DNA of 6,218 bases from UBA11606 sp049437325. GTDB lineage: Bacteria; Actinomycetota; Acidimicrobiia; Acidimicrobiales; Aldehydirespiratoraceae. This document shows positions 1 to 3,978 of the stretch, piece by piece; within the stretch, counting starts at the first letter, position 1; each line of letters opens with the position of its first letter. A model generated the notes under the pieces. The model was not told where the DNA came from, searched no databases, and worked only from the letters and a program-made list of their open reading frames with translations. A program made the translations under genes and the position numbers. The stretch lies in the NCBI GenBank assembly GCA_049437325.1, contig JBMTIM010000082.1:1-6218 (forward strand), read 5' to 3'.

Positions 1-49
1 AAACATTCCAGAAAAAACTTGACGCATAGTATTTGCCATAGAATGATGG
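1..49. other. AT-rich left edge lacking the rplK start
   Basis: This stretch is about 35% G+C, far below the rest of the window. It abuts the L11 reading frame but gives it no start: the L11 frame meets TGA at 44-46, and the two ATG codons at 43 and 46 are in another frame. There is no Shine-Dalgarno before those ATGs. A TTGACG at 19-24 resembles a -35 box, but the best -10 (TAGAAT, 39-44) is only 14 bases away, and a 17-base spacing gives only a weak AATGAT at 42-47. It could be foreign or misassembled sequence joined to rplK near base 47-50, or a real small deletion. I cannot tell which. Confidence 0.5.
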
Positions 50-460
50 GTCGCTGCTGTCGTCAAGATCCAGATCCCCGCCGGGCAGGCGTCGCCTGCA
101 CCGCCCGTCGGCACAGCACTCGGTCCGCACGGTGTCGCGATCATGGATTTTTGCAAGGATTACAACGCAAAGACCGAGGACAAGCGCGGGCAGATCGTGC
201 CGGTCGAGATCACGATCTATGAGGATCGGTCCTTCTCGTTCGTTCTCAAGACCCCGCCTACCCCGTTCCTGATTCGTCAGGCTGCAGGCCTGGAGAAGGC
301 GGCCAACGACCCCGGACGCGAAGTCGCCGGCTCCATCACCGATGCGCAGGTGACCGAGATCGCAGAACTCAAGATGCCTGATCTGAATGCGATCGACCTC
401 GAGGGAGCCAAACAGCAGGTCGCAGGCACCGCCCGATCGATGGGTATCAAGGTCATCTGA
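50..460 (+). CDS. rplK: 50S ribosomal protein L11, 5' end missing
   Basis: L11 binds 23S rRNA at the GTPase-associated centre at the base of the stalk. The frame reads VAAVVKIQIPAG from base 50, then the proline-rich PAPPVGTALGPHGV segment typical of the N-terminal domain (the thiostrepton-binding face), IMDFCKDYN, VEITIYEDRSFSF, KTPP, and ends with the RNA-binding C-terminal motif GTARSMGI. From base 50 there are 136 residues, against about 140-145 for the family, so only the first few residues (normally MAKK or similar) are absent. In this frame TGA lies at 44-46 and the first ATG is at 143, inside the conserved core, so 143 is not a credible start. The coding body looks under normal constraint. 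The defect is confined to the first five codons and may be an assembly artefact. rplA follows after 118 bases. Confidence 0.9.
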   Translation, partial: VAAVVKIQIPAGQASPAPPVGTALGPHGVAIMDFCKDYNAKTEDKRGQIVPVEITIYEDRSFSFVLKTPPTPFLIRQAAGLEKAANDPGREVAGSITDAQVTEIAELKMPDLNAIDLEGAKQQVAGTARSMGIKVI

Positions 461-578
461 ACCACAGATCCGTTCGGGGGGTAGTTCCTCCGGGAGGACA
501 AGAACTTCGGGCCAAGTCGGCCCAGCGCTCGTACCGGACGACCTCGCCGGGCGGCGTGAACACAGAGGGAGCCACTCC
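461..578 (+). promoter_or_regulatory. rplK-rplA spacer with potential hairpins
   Basis: The spacer can fold: AGTTC (483-487) pairs with GAACT (502-506), enclosing CTC (488-490) with GAG (494-496) and leaving an asymmetric bulge. A second hairpin has arms GGGCC (509-513) and GGCCC (519-523) with a five-base loop. Neither is followed by a T-run, so these are not obvious terminators. L1 is known to repress its own operon by binding mRNA that mimics its rRNA site, so this could be an L1 control site; I could not match the known L1-binding consensus. The rplA ribosome binding site (GGGAG, 567-571) lies at the end, seven bases before ATG. Confidence 0.35.
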
Positions 579-1280
579 ATGGCGAAGAGCAAGCAGTACA
601 CCGACAACACCCGCACCTACGACCGCGACCGGTTGCACTCCGACAGCGAAGCCATACGCATCGTGAAATCGTTCGGCACGAAGAAGTTCGACGAGACCGT
701 CGACGTCGTGGTGTGCCTTGGCGTCGACCCGCGAAAGGCCGATCAGATGATCCGCGGCACGGTGGCGCTTCCGTCCGGCACCGGCAAAGACGTTCGCGTT
801 GCGGTCTTCGCCCAGGGCGAAGCGGCAACCGCGGCCCGTGAAGCCGGCGCCGAGCACGTCGGCGCCGACGATCTCGCCGCCGAGGTGGAGGGTGGCATGA
901 CCGATTTCGACGTCGCGATCGCGACCCCCGACATGATGCCCACGGTCGGCAAGCTCGGCCGGGTCCTCGGCCCGCGCGGGCTCATGCCGAACCCGAAGAC
1001 CGGCACGGTGACCCCCGACGTGGTGAAGGCCATCAACGAGTTCAAGGGGGGCATGGTCGAGTACCGCACCGATCGGTTCGCCAACGTCCATGTGCCGATC
1101 GGCAAGGTCAGCTTCGATGACGCCGCGTTGCTCACGAACCTTCGAGCCCTCGTGGGCGAACTCGAGCGAGTCAAACCAGCCTCGGCCAAAGGCAAGTACG
1201 TGAAGAAGGTCGTCGTGTCCTCGACCATGGGCCCCGGTGTTCGCATCGAGCCCGCCGGGATTGCCGGTTCGGACGCCTGA
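579..1280 (+). CDS. rplA: 50S ribosomal protein L1
   Basis: L1 binds 23S rRNA helix 76-78 and forms the mobile L1 stalk at the E site, which moves deacylated tRNA out of the ribosome; in many bacteria it also represses translation of its own mRNA. The 233-residue product matches the family length of about 230. It shows the N-terminal KFDETVDVVVCLGVDPRKADQ segment (about 36-56), VRVAVFAQG (72-80), the signature IATPDMMPTVGKLGRVLGPRGLMPNP (114-139), and the closing VKKVVVSSTMGPGVRIEP (208-225). ATG 579 is chosen because the N-terminus MAKSKQY is family-like and GGGAG lies seven bases upstream. The frame is open further upstream to an ATG at 387, but that would overlap rplK and add unrelated residues. 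It probably shares a transcript with rplK; 229 bases separate it from rplJ. Confidence 0.96.
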   Translation: MAKSKQYTDNTRTYDRDRLHSDSEAIRIVKSFGTKKFDETVDVVVCLGVDPRKADQMIRGTVALPSGTGKDVRVAVFAQGEAATAAREAGAEHVGADDLAAEVEGGMTDFDVAIATPDMMPTVGKLGRVLGPRGLMPNPKTGTVTPDVVKAINEFKGGMVEYRTDRFANVHVPIGKVSFDDAALLTNLRALVGELERVKPASAKGKYVKKVVVSSTMGPGVRIEPAGIAGSDA

Positions 1281-1284
1281 CCCG

Positions 1285-1313
1285 TTTCGATTTCCGGTCG
1301 ACGGCCCTATCCT
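1285..1313 (+). promoter_or_regulatory. candidate promoter for rplJL
   Basis: A TTTCGA (1285-1290) lies 17 bases before TATCCT (1308-1313). The -10 fits the TAnnnT pattern common in actinobacteria; the -35 is only a partial match to TTGACA. Transcription would begin near 1320, just upstream of the L10-type leader, which is where an rplJL promoter is expected. Moderate support only; the leader could also be read from the rplK promoter. Confidence 0.4.
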
Positions 1314-1336
1314 TTCGGACACAACTGATCTTTGTT

Positions 1337-1414
1337 CACCGAAGACCTCCGGTGCTCTGCTTTGCAGAACCAATGAGCCTTGGCTCGCCGGACGAGGAGA
1401 GCACCTCTGACCGG
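1337..1414 (+). promoter_or_regulatory. ribosomal protein L10 leader-like RNA
   Basis: The stretch ACCGAAGACCTCCGGTG strongly resembles the conserved 5' part of known L10 leaders found before rplJ in many bacteria. Arms CACCG (1337-1341) and CGGTG (1350-1354) can form a first hairpin. The 8-base arm GGTGCTCT (1351-1358) pairs perfectly with AGAGCACC (1398-1405), enclosing a hairpin with arms GAGCC (1375-1379) and GGCTC (1382-1386). TCTGC (1356-1360) and GCAGA (1364-1368) give an alternative local hairpin. CCGG copies at 1349-1352, 1388-1391 and 1411-1414 allow further competing pairings. Known L10 leaders bind L10 or the L10-L12 complex to repress rplJL. The position and competing folds fit that role; the protein contact itself is inferred. 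Confidence 0.75.
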
Positions 1415-1433
1415 CGTCTTCGGGCGGCGGAGC

Positions 1434-1471
1434 GGGCGCTTGCCGATTCGGTGGGCGCCCACTGTTCTTTT
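1434..1471 (+). terminator. attenuator-like hairpin before rplJ
   Basis: Arms GGGCGC (1434-1439) and GCGCCC (1455-1460) form a six-pair GC stem. Its loop contains a small inner stem, CCG (1443-1445) with CGG (1449-1451). A T-rich tail, ACTGTTCTTTT, follows at 1461-1471. This looks like an intrinsic terminator inside the rplJ leader, so it could attenuate transcription when the upstream L10-leader structure adopts its repressed form. A small hairpin with arms GTCGG (1474-1478) and CCGAC (1487-1491) follows. Confidence 0.5.
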
Positions 1472-1497
1472 CCGTCGGAGAGGAACCCGACAAAGAA

Positions 1498-1508
1498 AAA
1501 GGAGGTGA
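1498..1508 (+). promoter_or_regulatory. near-perfect ribosome binding site of rplJ
   Basis: AAAGGAGGTGA is complementary to essentially the whole 3' tail of 16S rRNA. It ends one base before the ATG at 1510, so the GGAGG core is only four bases from the start. This supports 1510 as the rplJ start and suggests strong initiation that the upstream leader then restrains. Confidence 0.85.
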
Positions 1509-1509
1509 G

Positions 1510-2214
1510 ATGGAAGACCCGAGACCAGAAAAGGTCGCCGTCGTCGACGAGGTTCGAACGAAGCTCGACGAAGCAGACGGTGCCCTCCTCACCGAGTACC
1601 GCGGGCTGAACGTGCCGCAACTTGCCGAGCTGCGCAAGGCGCTCCGCGATGCCGGTGGCGAATACAAGATTTACAAGAACAACCTCGTTCGGATCGCAGC
1701 AGCTGATGCCGGAATCGAGATTGCCGACGAGATGCTGAGCGGCCCGACCGCAATTGCGTTCGTCAATGCCGGTGCCGATGGCGCCCCAGGTGACGCAGCG
1801 GCTGTGGCCAAGGCGCTCAAGGAGTTTGCCAAGGGCAACGACAAGCTCGTGCTCAAGGGCGGCGTACTCGACGGCGTGGTGTTGAGTGCTGACGACATCA
1901 AGGCGTTGGCCGAGCTTCCGTCCCGCGAGGTCCTGCTCAGCCAGATTGCCGGTCTCTTGCAAGCCCCGCTTGCCGAGTTCGTCAACCTGCTCGACGCCGT
2001 GCCCCGAGAGTTCTCGTACGCGCTGCAGGCGCTCATCGAAAAGGGAGGCGCTGGTGAAGCGCCTGCCGCTGATCCATCCGATTTGGCCGACCCGGCCGAC
2101 GAGACCCCCGCCGAAGCGTCCGCTGAGGCAACTGCCACCGACGAACCCGTCGGTGACGAAGAACCCGCCGACGCCGGCGAAACCGACGGCGACAACACTG
2201 AAGAGGAGGAGTAG
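1510..2214 (+). CDS. rplJ: 50S ribosomal protein L10 with long acidic tail
   Basis: L10 anchors the stalk: its N-terminal domain binds 23S rRNA next to L11, and its C-terminal helix carries L7/L12 dimers. The start gives MEDPRPEKVAVVDEVR, typical for high-GC Gram-positives, followed by ALLTEYRGLNVPQLAELRKALRDAGGEYKIYKNNLVRIAA (25-64), LSGPTAIAF (77-84) and LKGGVLDG (115-122). The L12-binding helical region runs about 138-178 (SREVLLSQIAGLLQAP onward). The product is 234 residues, against about 165-180 for the usual L10. The excess is residues 179-234, rich in Ala, Pro, Asp and Glu: 21 acidic residues, no Lys or Arg, ending in four Glu. The tail is probably disordered; its role is unknown. The stop is two bases from rplL, whose ribosome binding site lies inside this gene, so translation is probably coupled. 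Confidence 0.96.
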   Translation: MEDPRPEKVAVVDEVRTKLDEADGALLTEYRGLNVPQLAELRKALRDAGGEYKIYKNNLVRIAAADAGIEIADEMLSGPTAIAFVNAGADGAPGDAAAVAKALKEFAKGNDKLVLKGGVLDGVVLSADDIKALAELPSREVLLSQIAGLLQAPLAEFVNLLDAVPREFSYALQALIEKGGAGEAPAADPSDLADPADETPAEASAEATATDEPVGDEEPADAGETDGDNTEEEE

Positions 2215-2216
2215 CC

Positions 2217-2600
2217 ATGGCTACGACTGAAGAGATTCTCGACGCGATCGGTTCGATGACCGTTCTCGAGCTGAGCGAACTGAAGAAGGCATTCGAAGAG
2301 CGTTTCGATGTCACTGCCGCCGCACCTGCTGCGGTTATGGCTGCCCCTGCAGCCGGTGGTGGCGACGGTGGTGGCGAGGCCGAGGAGAAGGACTCCTTCG
2401 ACGTCGTTCTGACCGCTGCCGGCGACAAGAAGATCCAGGTGATCAAGGAAGTCCGTGGTCTCACCAGCCTCGGTCTGAAGGAAGCCAAGGAGCTCGTCGA
2501 CAACGCACCGAAGCCGATCCTCGAGGGCGCCTCGAAGGACGATGCCGAGAAGGCCAAGGAAGCCATCGAAGCTGCTGGCGGCACCGTCGAACTCCAGTAG
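2217..2600 (+). CDS. rplL: 50S ribosomal protein L7/L12
   Basis: L7/L12 is the multi-copy stalk protein that recruits and activates EF-Tu, EF-G and other translational GTPases. The 127-residue product has the full architecture. An N-terminal dimerisation and L10-binding domain (about 1-31, with MTVLELSELKKAFEERFDV) is followed by an Ala/Gly hinge (about 33-56) and the globular factor-binding domain (58-127). That domain contains FDVVL, KIQVIKEVRGLTSLGLKEAKELVDNAPK (72-99) and AEKAKEAIEAAGGTVELQ. The hinge is glycine-rich (GGGDGGGE), and the C-terminus has AAGGTVELQ where AGAxVELK is common. The start is fixed by the MATTEEIL N-terminus and by GGAGGAG (2205-2211), which lies inside the rplJ end and overlaps none of this frame. 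It is the last gene of the ribosomal transcript, followed directly by hairpins. Confidence 0.97.
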   Translation: MATTEEILDAIGSMTVLELSELKKAFEERFDVTAAAPAAVMAAPAAGGGDGGGEAEEKDSFDVVLTAAGDKKIQVIKEVRGLTSLGLKEAKELVDNAPKPILEGASKDDAEKAKEAIEAAGGTVELQ

Positions 2601-2608
2601 TTCTGATT

Positions 2609-2626
2609 CCACTGCACACGCAGTGG
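2609..2626 (+). other. hairpin just after rplL
   Basis: Perfect seven-base arms CCACTGC (2609-2615) and GCAGTGG (2620-2626) enclose a four-base loop, starting eight bases after the rplL stop. No T-run follows (GATGATCAG). It could stabilise the 3' end of the very abundant rplL message, act as a first pause site, or contribute to termination with the next hairpin. Confidence 0.5.
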
Positions 2627-2641
2627 GATGATCAGCACGTG

Positions 2642-2669
2642 CGAAACCGGCCTCACGGGGCCGGTTTCG
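2642..2669 (+). terminator. intrinsic-type terminator of the ribosomal operon
   Basis: Arms CGAAACCGGCC (2642-2652) and GGCCGGTTTCG (2659-2669) form a perfect 11-pair stem with a six-base loop. The run of T is inside the stem (TTTC) rather than downstream, as is frequent in high-GC actinobacteria. Because of its symmetry the stem forms equally well in either direction. It sits between rplL and an independently promoted gene, so I call it the end of the rplJL transcript. Confidence 0.8.
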
Positions 2670-2676
2670 TCGCGCC

Positions 2677-2689
2677 TAGGGTGCGACTG
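2677..2689 (+). promoter_or_regulatory. leaderless promoter of the phosphatase gene
   Basis: TAGGGT (2677-2682) is a good TAnnnT -10 element. Six bases separate it from the GTG start at 2689, which places the first transcribed base at or next to the start codon. No Shine-Dalgarno is present upstream of that GTG. This layout is the usual signature of leaderless mRNAs in actinobacteria. No clear -35 is visible; that position falls within the terminator stem and loop. Confidence 0.65.
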
Positions 2690-3684
2690 TGACGAACAAC
2701 GAGTCTGCCCCGATCTCTCATGTGAATGCCTGGCCCGTCGGCGACGAGCTGTTGGTGACCTGGCGCGGGGGCCGGGACGTGTCGGTCTTTGTCTCCGATG
2801 ACCCGATCGACGCCGGCACCGATGTCCGCAAGCCCGACGGGCCGGGCCAGATCAGCGTTTCGCGGGTCGGGCGGCCATACGTCCACCTGTTCGACCCCGG
2901 TCGCGGTTTCACCGTCGCAGCCGAACGGCTCGTGTTCATGGATGGTGTTCGGAACTTCCGTGACCTCGGCGGCTATCCCACCGTCGACGGTGATGCAACC
3001 CGGTGGGGTCAGGTGTTTCGCAGCGCCCGCCTCGACGAGACCTCGGGCGCCGACCTCGAGCGGATCCGCATGCTCGGGATCTCGAAGGTCTTCGATCTTC
3101 GCACCCACAGCGAGGTCGACAACAACCCGAACCGGCTGCCCGACGAGGTCGACGTCGTCCACCTGCCGATGTCGAGTCAGGTTGCGATGCCGAAAGGGTT
3201 GTTCGAACGTATCCTCGACGGCGATATCACGAGCTACACCAGGGCTGACATGGCCGATGGCTACCTTCGAATGCTCGAGTCGTTCACCGGCTATCTGAAG
3301 ACGATGGTCGAGGCGGTGGCCAACGGTGAGAAGATTCTCTTCCACTGCACCGCAGGGAAAGATCGCACGGGTATCACTGCCATGACGATGCTGGCGATCG
3401 CCGGGGTCGCCGACTCGTACGTGCTCGACGACTACGAGATCTCGGCCCAGCATCAGCCTCAGGGGCGGATCGATCATTTCTCGACCGAGTTGCGCAACGC
3501 AGGGCACGACCCCGCCATGTTCGATCTCGATGCGATGCTCGGTTCACCCCGTCCGGTGATGCGGATGACGCTCGACGGCATGCGCGATCGGTGGAACGAC
3601 CACCCTGGCTACTTCGAACACCTCGGGCTCGACGCTGGCATCCAAGCATCGGCACGAGAACATCTCCGCTTCACACAGCCCTGA
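2689..3684 (+). CDS. MptpB/LipA-type tyrosine-protein phosphatase
   Basis: This 331-residue protein belongs to the Y_phosphatase3 family, which includes secreted mycobacterial MptpB; members hydrolyse phosphotyrosine and, in some cases, phosphoserine/threonine or phosphoinositides through a cysteinyl-phosphate intermediate. It shows VRNFRDLGGY (87-96), FDLRTHSE (135-142), and the P-loop HCTAGKDRTG (219-228) with catalytic Cys220, Lys224, Asp225 and Arg226. YVLDDYEIS (244-252) and a C-terminal GYFEHLGLDAGI (307-318) also match the family. Residues about 10-80 precede the catalytic domain and look beta-rich (WPVGDELLVTWRGG, VSVFVSDDP), possibly an Ig/FnIII-like module; that is a guess. I see no signal peptide or membrane segment, so it is probably cytoplasmic. 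GTG 2689 is chosen because it lies correctly behind a -10 box. The gene separates rplL from rpoB; its substrate cannot be told from sequence. Confidence 0.9.
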   Translation: MTNNESAPISHVNAWPVGDELLVTWRGGRDVSVFVSDDPIDAGTDVRKPDGPGQISVSRVGRPYVHLFDPGRGFTVAAERLVFMDGVRNFRDLGGYPTVDGDATRWGQVFRSARLDETSGADLERIRMLGISKVFDLRTHSEVDNNPNRLPDEVDVVHLPMSSQVAMPKGLFERILDGDITSYTRADMADGYLRMLESFTGYLKTMVEAVANGEKILFHCTAGKDRTGITAMTMLAIAGVADSYVLDDYEISAQHQPQGRIDHFSTELRNAGHDPAMFDLDAMLGSPRPVMRMTLDGMRDRWNDHPGYFEHLGLDAGIQASAREHLRFTQP

Positions 3685-3734
3685 AAATCAGGCGCGAACG
3701 GATGTGACAGTCAGGTTGCTGATTGCGGAACCCC

Positions 3735-3763
3735 TTGACCGATCCGAGATGGTTTCCTACTGT
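3735..3763 (+). promoter_or_regulatory. rpoB: candidate upstream rpoB promoter
   Basis: TTGACC (3735-3740) and TACTGT (3758-3763) are separated by exactly 17 bases, a near-ideal housekeeping promoter for this kind of genome. Transcription would start near 3770 and give a leader of about 210 bases before rpoB. Confidence 0.65.
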
Positions 3764-3776
3764 TCGCGAATGTTGC

Positions 3777-3824
3777 GGCCCTGAGGGCCCCAATCGAAGC
3801 ACCGCCGAATCGAAGGGGGTGCTT
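3777..3824 (+). other. two hairpins in the rpoB leader
   Basis: Arms GGCCC (3777-3781) and GGGCC (3785-3789) form a short stem with a three-base loop. Then AAGCACC (3797-3803) pairs perfectly with GGTGCTT (3818-3824) around a 14-base loop. AATCGAAG occurs twice, at 3792-3799 and 3808-3815. These lie between the two candidate promoters, so they would be present only in transcripts from the upstream one. No T-run follows; the function is unknown. Confidence 0.4.
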
Positions 3825-3841
3825 GCAAGGTTGCCTGTGAG

Positions 3842-3871
3842 TTGCTAAGAGCCTCGGGGCGCGGCTAGTCT
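3842..3871 (+). promoter_or_regulatory. rpoB: candidate proximal rpoB promoter
   Basis: TTGCTA (3842-3847) and TAGTCT (3866-3871) are separated by 18 bases. The -10 fits TAnnnT and the -35 keeps TTG. Transcription would start near 3878, giving a leader of roughly 100 bases. Confidence 0.55.
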
Positions 3872-3888
3872 GAGTCGTAACGTGGTCG

Positions 3889-3934
3889 TCGTCGCGCTTC
3901 TCCCCACTCTCTCCTGAGTGGTTCGTCGCGCTTC
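3889..3934 (+). repeat. 12-base direct repeat flanking a hairpin
   Basis: TCGTCGCGCTTC occurs exactly at 3889-3900 and 3923-3934. Between the copies lies a hairpin with arms CCACTC (3904-3909) and GAGTGG (3916-3921). The unit lies in the rpoB 5' leader, downstream of both candidate promoters and 44 bases before the start codon, so it would be transcribed. It could be an RNA control element or a protein-binding site; nothing in the sequence identifies which. Confidence 0.6.
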
Positions 3935-3978
3935 GGCGGCCGTTTGGCGTCCCTTTCCACGATTCCTCAGGAGTCCTC

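Noticed and set aside
19..222. Reading frame starting at TTG 19 and overlapping rplK
   Set aside because: Its protein is Arg/Cys-rich without recognisable motifs and it is a different frame of the well-supported L11 coding sequence.
387..578. Upstream extension of rplA to ATG 387
   Set aside because: It would overlap the rplK coding region and add about 64 residues absent from L1; ATG 579 has a ribosome binding site and the family N-terminus.
1352..1609. 85-codon + strand frame inside the rplJ leader
   Set aside because: It overlaps the L10 leader and runs out of frame into rplJ; no ribosome binding site and no family motif.
453..1667. Long open frame on the minus strand across rplA and the rplJ leader
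   Set aside because: High-GC shadow of coding sequence on the other strand; no recognisable domain and it crosses the leader and the rplJ start.
1671..2612. Long minus-strand frame across rplJ and rplL
   Set aside because: Low-complexity Ser/Ala-rich translation, antisense to two certain genes.
3680..3692. Small hairpin CCTGA/TCAGG over the phosphatase stop codon as a terminator
   Set aside because: Only five pairs with a three-base loop and no T-run; too weak to call.
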